NCBI GenBank assembly: GCA_903858635.1
Contig: CAIOJO010000039.1
Location: 1 to 32,395, forward strand
Source: an uncultured Telmatospirillum sp.
GTDB taxonomy: Bacteria > Pseudomonadota > Alphaproteobacteria > Rhodospirillales > Magnetospirillaceae
Length of the DNA: 32,395 bases
Reading direction: 5' to 3'
The notes beneath the pieces are model-generated. The model saw nothing but the letters and a program-made list of their open reading frames with translations, had not been told where the DNA came from and did not search any database. Of this stretch, positions 22,228-29,236 are shown in pieces (within the stretch, counting starts at the first letter, position 1; every line of letters starts with the position of its first letter). The position numbers and the translations under genes are program-made.

Positions 22228-24138
22228 TTGACGCAGATTCCTGTCGATACCAACAAGGCCCCCAGCCACCGATCGTCCTTCGGCAGCCTGTTCGTCGGCG
22301 CGCTGGGCGTCGTCTACGGCGACATCGGCACCAGCCCGCTCTACACGCTGCATGAGTGCTTCGCCGGCGAACATCCGCTGGACGTCAATCGCGGCAACGT
22401 TCTCGGCATCCTGTCGTTGATCTTCTGGTCGATCATCCTGGTGGTCTCGATCAAATATGTGATCGTCACCATGCGCGCCAGCAACAAGGGCGAAGGCGGC
22501 AGCCTGGCGCTGATGGCGCTGTTGCACCGGGCCGAGGAGGGGCGGCCCTGGCTGCCGCCGCTGATCGGCACCCTGGCCATCGCCGCGGCGGCGCTGTTCT
22601 ACGGCGATTCGACCATCACCCCGGCCATCTCGGTGCTATCCGCCATCGAGGGGCTCGAGGTCGCGGCGCCCGGCCTCGAAGACTACGTCATCCCGATCAC
22701 CATCGGCATCCTGGTGTGCCTGTTCGCCATCCAGCGCAAGGGCACCGCCACCGTCGGCAGCCTGTTCGGGCCGGTGATGATGGCGTGGTTCGTCATTCTC
22801 GCCGTGATGGGCATCAGGAACATCGCCCATGCGCCGCTGGTCCTCGCCGCGCTCAGCCCGCATTACGGCCTGATGTTCATCTTTCACCACGGCATCGGCG
22901 GCTTCCTCGCCTTGGCCTCGGTGGTCCTGGCGGTCACCGGTGGCGAAGCGCTCTACGCCGATATGGGCCATTTCGGCCGCACCCCGATCGCGCTCGCCTG
23001 GTATTTCTTGGTTCTGCCGGCGCTGATCCTTTGTTATTTCGGCCAGGGCGCACTGATCCTGTCCAATCCCGCCGCGCTGGAGAATCCCTTCTTCCTGATG
23101 GCCCCGATCTGGGCCCAGCTGCCGTTGGTATTCCTGGCCGGCATCGCCACCGTCATCGCCTCGCAGGCGGTCATCTCGGGAGCCTTCTCGATGACCGCCC
23201 AGGCCATGCAGTTGGGCTATCTGCCGCGCATGCGCACGCTGCACACCTCGGCCATGGAAAAGGGGCAGATCTACATTCCGTTCCTGAATAACGCCTTGGC
23301 CGTCATCGTCATCGCCCTGGTCCTCGGCTTCCGTTCCTCGTCCAACCTGGCGGCCGCCTACGGCATCGCGGTCACCGGGACGATGGGCATCACCACCATC
23401 ATGGTCGGCATGGTGGCCGCCTTCCTGTGGGGCTGGAAGAACCGCCTGGCCTACGCCATGCTCGGACTGTTCCTGGTGGTCGATGTCGCCTTCTTCACCG
23501 CCAATTTGACCAAGATCGTGCATGGCGGCTGGTTCCCGCTGGTCATGGGCTGCATGGTGTTCATCCTGCTGATGACCTGGAAGCGCGGCCGCGAGCTGGT
23601 CAGCGCGGCGCGCGAGGACGCGTCGATGCCGATCGACGACTTCCTGCGCTCGGTGCTCGGCAGCAAGCATCTGTCGCGTCCCAAGGGCACGGCCATCTTC
23701 CTGTCCAGCCTGCCCGACAAGATCCCGACGGCGCTGTTGCACAACCTGAAACACAACCAGGTGCTGCATGAGAACACCGTGCTGCTCACCATCGCGGTCG
23801 AAGAAGTGCCACATGTGCCGCAGGAACAACGGGTCGAGAGCGAGCATCTGGGCGGCGGCATCCACCGGGTGGTGCTGCGCTACGGCTATATGGACGAAAC
23901 CAATGTGCCGCGCACCTTGGCCAACGCTCCCGAGAAACTGCTGGGCTTCTTCTACGAACCGATGAAGATCTCGTATTTCCTCAGCCGCGAGACCATCGTC
24001 CGCAGCCACCGTCCGGGCATGGGGCCATTGCGCGAGGGGCTGTTCGCCTGGATGGCGCGCAGTGCCGCCTCCGCCATGGAGTTCTTCTCCCTGCCGCTCA
24101 ACCGCGTGGTGGAACTGGGCGACCAGGTCGAGATCTGA
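22228..24138 (+). CDS. kup: Kup-type low-affinity potassium uptake protein
   Basis: An inner-membrane K+/H+ symporter with about twelve membrane spans in the first two thirds, followed by a long cytoplasmic tail. The N-terminal signature ALGVVYGDIGTSPLYTLHEC and FYGDSTITPAISVLSAIEGL are diagnostic. KGEGGSLALMALL, TGGEALYADMGHFG and PFFLMAP are also family phrases, and the protein ends in RNVVELGDQVEI-like sequence (here NRVVELGDQVEI). No ATG exists near the start; the TTG at 22228 gives 636 residues, the usual Kup length, whereas the TTG at 22147 would add 27 residues of unlikely sequence. It is divergent from the DUF2652 gene with 249 bases between starts. Confidence 0.95.
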   Translation: MTQIPVDTNKAPSHRSSFGSLFVGALGVVYGDIGTSPLYTLHECFAGEHPLDVNRGNVLGILSLIFWSIILVVSIKYVIVTMRASNKGEGGSLALMALLHRAEEGRPWLPPLIGTLAIAAAALFYGDSTITPAISVLSAIEGLEVAAPGLEDYVIPITIGILVCLFAIQRKGTATVGSLFGPVMMAWFVILAVMGIRNIAHAPLVLAALSPHYGLMFIFHHGIGGFLALASVVLAVTGGEALYADMGHFGRTPIALAWYFLVLPALILCYFGQGALILSNPAALENPFFLMAPIWAQLPLVFLAGIATVIASQAVISGAFSMTAQAMQLGYLPRMRTLHTSAMEKGQIYIPFLNNALAVIVIALVLGFRSSSNLAAAYGIAVTGTMGITTIMVGMVAAFLWGWKNRLAYAMLGLFLVVDVAFFTANLTKIVHGGWFPLVMGCMVFILLMTWKRGRELVSAAREDASMPIDDFLRSVLGSKHLSRPKGTAIFLSSLPDKIPTALLHNLKHNQVLHENTVLLTIAVEEVPHVPQEQRVESEHLGGGIHRVVLRYGYMDETNVPRTLANAPEKLLGFFYEPMKISYFLSRETIVRSHRPGMGPLREGLFAWMARSAASAMEFFSLPLNRVVELGDQVEI

Positions 24139-24220
24139 CGCGGGCGCCGGCCACGCTAACACTGGACGAATCGCCTTAATCGTCCGATAATACTCAGGAA
24201 TTGCTTTAGCCGGGGGACGC

Positions 24221-25018
24221 ATGTCGACCCTGAGTGCCGCACAAACCATCAACGCGCTGACCACCCTGCGGGTGTTGGGCAATACCCAGCAGCAGCCGCT
24301 CAGCGACACGATGACGGCCCTGGCCGCCAAGACCCCGGCCACCTATGCGGCGGCGCTGCAGTTCGAGGGTCAGGCGGCGAATAGCGGCCAGGCCGCGGCG
24401 GTCGGAGCCGCCACCGCCGCCCAGAATGGGTTGAACCAGGTCGAAGCCACCCTCACGCAGATGCGCAGCTTGGCGGTCAACGCCCAGTCCAACACCAATT
24501 CGACCTTGCGGGCTTCGCTGGCCACCCAATACGACCAATTGCGCCAACAGCTCGACACCCAGTTGTCCACCCTCAACTACAACGGCGTCGCGCTGGTTTC
24601 ATCCACCCCGACCAACGCCGCGGCGCCCAGCGCCGGAACCGGCGGCACGCCGCTGATGGTCAATGCCACGGCGCTTGGCTCGGCCAGCCTGGGCCTGTCG
24701 GCGCCCAGCGGCTGGACGGCGGCCGATGTGGCCGCGGGCACGGCCGCCATCCAATCCGACATCGCCGCCATCGACAAGGCGGCGGCCCGCGTCCAGGCCA
24801 GCGCCGGGTTCACCTCGCCGGTCTCGTCGCTGCAGGCCGCCATCGCCTACGGTGCCACCAGCCAGCTGATGGGCACGTCGTCCTCGGACCTGCTGACCAA
24901 TGCCGGGTTGACCCAGGAAATGACCAATCTGGCCAATCTGCAGGGCCAGGGGGCGGCGGCTGCATCGTCGATCGCCGCCTTCATCGCCCTCGAACGCGGC
25001 CAGGCGCTGGGCGGCTAG
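24221..25018 (+). CDS. Short flagellin-like protein
   Basis: A 265-residue Ala/Gln/Thr/Ser-rich protein with only one or two charged residues per stretch and no cysteine. Residues about 70-127 (NGLNQVEATLTQMRSLAVNA, then STLRASLATQYDQLRQQLDT and STLNYNGVALV) look like the end of the flagellin N-terminal D0/D1 region. Residues about 180-262 (AAIDKAAARVQASAGFTSPV and LTQEMTNLANLQGQGAAAAS) look like the flagellin C-terminal D1/D0 region. The canonical start motif (INTN..S..AQ) is replaced by a different helix. No flagellar genes are nearby and no signal peptide is seen. The ATG at 24221 follows GGGGGA. It may be a secreted flagellin or hook-associated paralogue; the role is unknown. Confidence 0.72.
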   Translation: MSTLSAAQTINALTTLRVLGNTQQQPLSDTMTALAAKTPATYAAALQFEGQAANSGQAAAVGAATAAQNGLNQVEATLTQMRSLAVNAQSNTNSTLRASLATQYDQLRQQLDTQLSTLNYNGVALVSSTPTNAAAPSAGTGGTPLMVNATALGSASLGLSAPSGWTAADVAAGTAAIQSDIAAIDKAAARVQASAGFTSPVSSLQAAIAYGATSQLMGTSSSDLLTNAGLTQEMTNLANLQGQGAAAASSIAAFIALERGQALGG

Positions 25019-25959
25019 CCCTCTTTAACCTCACAGCTGGTCAGCCAGTCCTCGATCAGTCGCCGGGCGATCGACTGGCGGTCGGGCAGGAAACGCCCCT
25101 GTTCCTTGAAGCCGGCCAGATCCTCGGGCGAAAACCACGCCGCCGACTCCAGTTCATGGCTGTCGACCTGGGGCTCGATGGCCTGGTCGGCCTCGGCGGT
25201 GAAACCCAGCATCAGCTGGCCGGGAAACGGCCAGGGCTGCGATGAGTGATAGCGCAGCCGGACCACCGGGACGCCGGCCTCTTCCATCACCTCACGCGCC
25301 ACCGCTTCTTCCAGGCTTTCGCCCGGTTCGACGAAGCCGGCCAAGGTGGAATACATGCCACTGGGCCAGCGCGCCTGGCGGCCCAGCAGGCAAAGCCGGC
25401 CGGCCGTCACCAGGACGATGACCGCCGGATCGGTGCGCGGGAAATGCTCGGTGGCGCAACTTTCCTGGCTGCACAGCCGCATATGGCCGCCCTCGCGGCT
25501 GACCGCCGGGGCACCACAGCGGCCGCAGAAGCGATGGGTGACATGCCAATGGGCAAGGCCCCGCGCGTAGGCGAGCAGTGCCCCGTCATGCTGCGGCAAC
25601 AGGGCGCCGACCCGCCGCAGATCGATGAACTGCCGGGTCTGGCTCAATCCCAGGAGTGCCACCGGATCTTCCTCGGCCGACAGGTCGATGGCGAAATGGG
25701 CCTGGCCCTCGACCAGGCCGAGGAACATCGGAGCGGGCCCGTCGGCCAGCAGCCGAGCCAGCCACGGCGCCTCGCCGACGCTTGGCCGCAGCGCCTGCAC
25801 CGCCTTGCCCTCGCCCTCCACCAGGTTCTGCGAGCGCCACAGGGGGACCAGGCGGCTGCCCGGATCGGACAGCCGCGCCGCCAACCACGCCCCGTCGCGC
25901 CGTTGCGTCGCGGCGCGGTCGATCATCCCTCCGGCATACACATTGGGCCGCATCGACAT
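25015..25959 (-). CDS. nudC: NAD(H) pyrophosphatase NudC-type
   Basis: A 314-residue Nudix hydrolase that splits NADH/NAD+ and can remove NAD caps from RNA. The zinc ribbon has C145, C148, C163 and C168 (FCGRCGA, CSQESCA). The Nudix box at 208-230 reads GFVEPGESLEEAVAREVMEEAGV with all catalytic glutamates. The NADH-specific signature follows at 240-248 as SQPWPFPGQ; the usual final Ser is Gln here. The start (ATG at 25959, another at 25953) lies three bases after the hemerythrin stop, so the two genes form an operon. Its TAG stop shares the palindrome CTAG with the stop of the convergent flagellin-like gene. Confidence 0.94.
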   Translation of the reverse strand: MSMRPNVYAGGMIDRAATQRRDGAWLAARLSDPGSRLVPLWRSQNLVEGEGKAVQALRPSVGEAPWLARLLADGPAPMFLGLVEGQAHFAIDLSAEEDPVALLGLSQTRQFIDLRRVGALLPQHDGALLAYARGLAHWHVTHRFCGRCGAPAVSREGGHMRLCSQESCATEHFPRTDPAVIVLVTAGRLCLLGRQARWPSGMYSTLAGFVEPGESLEEAVAREVMEEAGVPVVRLRYHSSQPWPFPGQLMLGFTAEADQAIEPQVDSHELESAAWFSPEDLAGFKEQGRFLPDRQSIARRLIEDWLTSCEVKEG

Positions 25960-25962
25960 CCC

Positions 25963-26379
25963 TCAGGCCTCCTCACCCTCGCCGTCGGCGCGGGCGAGAT
26001 AAAGCGATAAGGCCACATCCTGCGTACGAATATGCTCGGCCACCCAGTCCCTGAGCGTGACCAGATCGGTCAAGGTGAGGTCCCGGTCGCCGGACCGGAA
26101 CGACGCCTGCAGCTTGCCCATCTGCTCCATCAGACGACCATGCTCGAATTCATGGGCGGCGATGGCCGGATAGGCATGGCGACGCATCAGCAGCTGTTCG
26201 CTCATGAAATGGACACTGGTGAAGTCGGCCAGATGGTCGAGCAGCCTGGTCAATTGCACGATATCGGCAGGGCCCCGCAGTTCCGCTTCGAAGGCCGTCA
26301 ACAGGTCGACCTGTCCCTGATGCTCCAGATCCATCTCGGGCTGCCCCAGGTGAAGCAGGCCGTCCCACTCTTCGACCAT
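25963..26379 (-). CDS. Bacteriohemerythrin
   Basis: A 138-residue four-helix protein that binds O2 at a di-iron centre. The expected ligands are all present: H20, H57 and E61 (HFMSEQLL), H76 and H80 (HEFEH), H116 and D121 (HIRTQD). No signal or membrane segment is seen, so it is cytoplasmic; roles in O2 storage or delivery or redox sensing are known for relatives. The ATG at 26379 is preferred over the adjoining GTG at 26382 because AAGGAGGG sits at a better distance. It is translated ahead of nudC with a three-base gap. Confidence 0.94.
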   Translation of the reverse strand: MVEEWDGLLHLGQPEMDLEHQGQVDLLTAFEAELRGPADIVQLTRLLDHLADFTSVHFMSEQLLMRRHAYPAIAAHEFEHGRLMEQMGKLQASFRSGDRDLTLTDLVTLRDWVAEHIRTQDVALSLYLARADGEGEEA

Positions 26380-26552
26380 CACCGCCCTCCTTCCAGCCGC
26401 CGACTGCCCAGACTAGACCGGGCCAATCGCTGCGACAATGCCGATTGGCCCCCAAAAATGAGGTGGTGTGGGGCAATTTCTGTCCCTTTAACCTTGCGGA
26501 AAGGAACCTGGGTCCATATTATTGTGCGGTGCAGCAAACTCTTGGTGTCATC

Positions 26553-26690
26553 ATGCTCCGCGAGTGGATCCGCAACATTTCCCTGGCCGAAGTCGACAAC
26601 ATCGTCGCCGACCAAAAGGTGCGCGGTACATATATCTGGTGCCTGGCCTGTGCCGAGCTGCAGCGACGCTGCGGCCTCGCCGCCGCCTGA
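26553..26690 (+). CDS. Candidate 45-residue small protein
   Basis: A short frame starting at ATG 26553. Most codons end in G or C, like the genes around it, while the same frame upstream of the ATG loses that bias, so the ATG looks like a genuine start. The product has an amphipathic helix-like first half (MLREWIRNISLAEVDNIVADQ) and a CLAC...RRC cysteine trio at the end. The ribosome binding site is weak. No family was recognised. A hairpin 24 bases after the stop would suit its end. It could still be chance coding in GC-rich DNA. Confidence 0.4.
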   Translation: MLREWIRNISLAEVDNIVADQKVRGTYIWCLACAELQRRCGLAAA

Positions 26691-26713
26691 AGCTTCCCTC
26701 GACGAACCCACTA

Positions 26714-26743
26714 ATCGCGCCGAGGGATTCCCCTTGGCGCGAT
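26714..26743. terminator. Hairpin ATCGCGCC...GGCGCGAT
   Basis: ATCGCGCC (26714-26721) pairs exactly with GGCGCGAT (26736-26743), with further GAGGG/CCCCTT pairing inside. It follows the small frame ending at 26690 and precedes the next gene by 47 bases. No T run follows, so a protein-binding site is an alternative. Confidence 0.45.
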
Positions 26744-26790
26744 AAGTCTCTAGTCTGGCCTCCCCACTCAAGACCAGCCGCGGGAGGCCC

Positions 26791-27792
26791 ATGAGCAAGC
26801 TTCGTCTGTCGATCGTCACCGAAAATTACGATCGCATCCAGGCCCTCAAGACCGGCGCCGTCGAGGTGCCGGGCTGCCGGCTCGACTACACCAACATGAA
26901 GCCGGCGGCGACCTTCAGCCATGTCTTCCGGCAGCACGACTTCGACATCATCGAGATGTCGTTCAGCTCCTACATGATGAACCTGGCGAAGGGCGGCTTT
27001 CCCTACCGGGCCATCCCGGTGTTCCTGTCCCGCGTGTTCCCGCACGGCTCCATTTACATCCGCACCGACCGCGGCATCGCCGCCCCGCAAGACCTCAAAG
27101 GCCGGCTGGTCGGCATCCCCAATTACCATTTCACCCGCGGTCTGACGGTCAAGGGGATGCTGGAGGACGAGTATGGGGTGAAACCGTCCGACATCGGTTG
27201 GCGGACCGGCCCGGTCGACCGGGCCGGCGAGGCCGAGTATTCCGAGCCGGTGGCGCCACCCGGCATCGACATCCGATCCATTGCCCAAGGCGCCACCCTG
27301 GGTGAGGAGTTGCTGGCCGGCCGCCTGGACGCCATCATCAGCTACCGGGCGCCACAGCTGTTCACCGATGGCCAGCCGCTGGTGGGGCGGCTGTTCGCCG
27401 ATTTCCGTCCGGTCGAACAGGACTGGTTCCGGCGCAAAGGCATCTTCCCCGTCATGCATGTGGTGGGTCTGCGCGAGGATCTGATCGCTCGCCACCCGGC
27501 GCTGCCGGCGGATTTGTGCCGGGCCTTCGAGGCGGCCAAGGCGGCCTGCCTGCCGTCGCTGTCCGACCTTGACGCCTTGGCGGTCACCTTGCCCTGGCTG
27601 GTGGCCGAGACCGAGGCGACCATCCGCCTGATGGGCCCGGATTACTGGCCCTATGGCGTGGCCAGGAACCAGGCCACGATCGAGGCCCAGACCCGCTGGT
27701 CGTTCGCCCAGGGCCTGTCCGGCCGCCGGCTGAGCGCCGCCGAGTTGTTCGCGCCCGGCACCCTCGACTGGACGGCGGCGGCGGCGCCATGA
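26791..27792 (+). CDS. 4,5-dihydroxyphthalate decarboxylase-like protein (PBP2 fold)
   Basis: A 333-residue protein that starts with LRLSIVTENYDRIQALKTGAVEVPGCRLDY and has no signal peptide. It then shows FDIIEMSFSSYMMNLAKGGFPYRAIPVFLSRVFPHGSIYI, LKGRLVGIPNYHFTRGLTVKGMLEDEYGV and a C-terminal MGPDYWPYGVARNQATIEA phrase. This combination is typical of the 4,5-dihydroxyphthalate decarboxylase group, cytoplasmic enzymes derived from periplasmic binding proteins; the length matches Pht5-type proteins. Members of the family are often annotated merely as ABC substrate-binding proteins. The next gene overlaps its stop (ATGA). A decarboxylase role on an aromatic or related acid is the best guess, supported by the UbiD gene downstream. 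Confidence 0.8.
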   Translation: MSKLRLSIVTENYDRIQALKTGAVEVPGCRLDYTNMKPAATFSHVFRQHDFDIIEMSFSSYMMNLAKGGFPYRAIPVFLSRVFPHGSIYIRTDRGIAAPQDLKGRLVGIPNYHFTRGLTVKGMLEDEYGVKPSDIGWRTGPVDRAGEAEYSEPVAPPGIDIRSIAQGATLGEELLAGRLDAIISYRAPQLFTDGQPLVGRLFADFRPVEQDWFRRKGIFPVMHVVGLREDLIARHPALPADLCRAFEAAKAACLPSLSDLDALAVTLPWLVAETEATIRLMGPDYWPYGVARNQATIEAQTRWSFAQGLSGRRLSAAELFAPGTLDWTAAAAP

Positions 27793-28136
27793 CCTATGCC
27801 ACCCTGATCTATCAAACGGCCGAAGGCCTCGCCGAGATCCGCCTCAATCGGCCGGAGCGGCTGAACGCTCTCGGCCGGCAATCCTATGACGAGCTGCAGG
27901 ACGCCCTCGGCGCCGCGGAAGCCGACGCCGCCGTGCGGGCCGTCCTGCTGACCGGGGAGGGACGCGCCTTCTCGGTGGGTGCCGACCTCAAGGAGCAGCT
28001 CAACGCCGAGCGCAGCTTCGAGGCGGCGCTGACGGCCGAGCAGGAGGCCATGGCCCTGTGCGCGGCAACCGAGGATTGGCAGGAAGGCTTGGCCGCCTTC
28101 GCCGCCAGGCGCCCGCCGGTTTTCCGCGGCCGATGA
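27789..28136 (+). pseudogene. Internally deleted enoyl-CoA hydratase/isomerase (crotonase)
   Basis: A 115-residue in-frame product. Residues 1-69 are a normal crotonase N-terminus: IRLNRPERLNALGRQSYDEL, then VRAVLLTGEGRAFSVGADLKE with the first oxyanion-hole segment. Residues about 74-115 (LTAEQEAMALCAATEDWQEGLAAFAARRPPVFRGR) are a normal crotonase C-terminus. A full protein is about 255-260 residues, so about 140 residues are missing, including the second oxyanion-hole glycine and the catalytic glutamate region. The reading frame is intact across the junction and the start overlaps the previous stop, so translation should occur. It is most likely a decayed gene, but a structural or regulatory mini-protein is possible. 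Confidence 0.75.
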
Positions 28137-28167
28137 AGGGCGGCCGGGCGGCCGATGGGCAAGATCC

Positions 28168-28214
28168 TTGACAGCTTGCCGGGGCCATGCCTAGCTCGGT
28201 CTTAGGTCATACCT
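28168..28214 (+). promoter_or_regulatory. gntR promoter with AGGTcatACCT operator
   Basis: TTGACA at 28168-28173 is followed 17 bases later by a weak -10 (CTAGCT/TAGCTC). A GntR-type palindrome, AGGT-CAT-ACCT, lies at 28204-28214. The sequence TTGACAGCTT and the spacing to TTAGGTnnnACCT are shared with the promoter before the UbiD gene at 29158. The regulator probably represses its own gene. Confidence 0.6.
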
Positions 28215-28238
28215 TCGGTCCACACGGCAAAATGCGAT

Positions 28239-29030
28239 ATGGCGGACGATAACGAAACCGGCAGCGGGCGCGAGATCGCCGGCGACCCCCTGTTCAAGCC
28301 CCTCGGCCGCAAGAAGGCCTATGAAGAGGTGGCCGAGGAGATTCGCCGGCTGATTCACGGGCAAAAGCTGCAGCCGTTGTTTCGGCTGCCCACCGAACGC
28401 GACCTGTCCGACCAGTTCGGGGTCAGCCGCATGGTGGTCCGCGAGGCCATCCGCTCGCTCGAACGGGCCGGCTTGCTGCTGGTCAAGAAGGGGCCGCGCG
28501 GCGGCATCTTCGTCGCTCAGGATTACAATCGTCCGCTCAACGACACCATCTCCAACCTGCTGGCCGGGGGCAACGCCGGGCTGACCGACCTGTTCGAAAT
28601 CCGCGCCCTGATCGAGCCCTATGCGGCGGCGCGGGCCGCCCTGCTGGGCAGCGAAGAGGAATATGCCGAATTGGCGGCCCTGGTCAGCCAGGCCGAACTG
28701 GACCGCCATAAGGGCCAGTCGCCGCGCGCCTTCAACATCGAGTTCCACCGCCGGATCCTCAGGATGAGCAAGAACCCGGTGCTGAGCGCACTGGGCGAGG
28801 CGGTGCTGGTGATCATGCTCGACCGCATCCGCAATCTGGCCAGCCTCAACACCTCGTTCACGGCGCTGGACTGGCACAAGAAGATCCTCGACGCCCTGCG
28901 CCAGCGTCAACCCGAGCAGGCCAAATTGCTGATGGAAAAGGACATCCAGGGGACCGGCGACATGCTGGCCCGGCTGAGCCCGGAAACCCTGCTGCAACTG
29001 GCCGCCGACGACAGCTCGGCCCCCTCTTAA
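28239..29030 (+). CDS. FadR-subfamily GntR transcriptional regulator
   Basis: A 263-residue repressor-type regulator. The winged helix-turn-helix is at about 26-95: KLQPLFRLPTERDLSDQFGVSRMVVREAIRSLERAGLL, then the wing VKKGPRGGIFVA. The FCD ligand domain (about 115-245) has DLFEIRALIEPYAAARAA and the metal-type residues N166 and H170 in FNIEFHRRIL and H213 in DWHKKILDAL. The last FCD histidine appears to be replaced by Asp235. The ligand is probably an organic acid. It lies between the deleted crotonase and the UbiD gene on the same strand, and matching GGTnnnACC palindromes occur before itself and before the UbiD gene. The start ATG at 28239 has a weak binding site. Confidence 0.92.
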   Translation: MADDNETGSGREIAGDPLFKPLGRKKAYEEVAEEIRRLIHGQKLQPLFRLPTERDLSDQFGVSRMVVREAIRSLERAGLLLVKKGPRGGIFVAQDYNRPLNDTISNLLAGGNAGLTDLFEIRALIEPYAAARAALLGSEEEYAELAALVSQAELDRHKGQSPRAFNIEFHRRILRMSKNPVLSALGEAVLVIMLDRIRNLASLNTSFTALDWHKKILDALRQRQPEQAKLLMEKDIQGTGDMLARLSPETLLQLAADDSSAPS

Positions 29031-29046
29031 TCCCACGAAACGCGAT

Positions 29047-29118
29047 TCACCACCGAGGCACTGAGGACAGGGAGAGAGAATCTTCTTTCTCCGTGCTCTT
29101 CGTGTCCTCCGTGGTGAA
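29047..29118. repeat. TTCACCACCGAGG...CCTCCGTGGTGAA palindromic repeat
   Basis: An imperfect palindrome with ends TTCACCACCGAGG and CCTCCGTGGTGAA and an inner GAGAGAGAA/TTCTTTCTC pairing. It resembles the element at 16632-16709 in type. It sits between the regulator stop and the UbiD promoter, so it may also end the regulator transcript. Confidence 0.7.
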
Positions 29119-29157
29119 ATGCCATCGCTCAAGCGGCGGGGTTCCCGCGACTCCGCA

Positions 29158-29207
29158 TTGACAGCTTCCCCGCCCCCTTTTATAAAGGAATTAGGTTAGA
29201 CCTAATT
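29158..29207 (+). promoter_or_regulatory. Strong promoter with GntR operator before the UbiD gene
   Basis: TTGACA (29158-29163), a 17-base spacer and TATAAA (29181-29186) form a near-consensus sigma-70 promoter. A perfect palindrome AATTAGGT-tag-ACCTAATT (29189-29207) covers the expected transcription start. Its core GGTnnnACC is of the FadR/GntR type. A bound repressor would block transcription directly. Confidence 0.75.
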
Positions 29208-29236
29208 AGAAAAGACCCTTTGGTCAGGAGGACAAT

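Noticed and set aside
22636-24342. 568-residue open frame on the minus strand across kup
   Set aside because: It is antisense to the complete kup gene and consists of low-complexity Gly/Gln/His/Asp-rich sequence.
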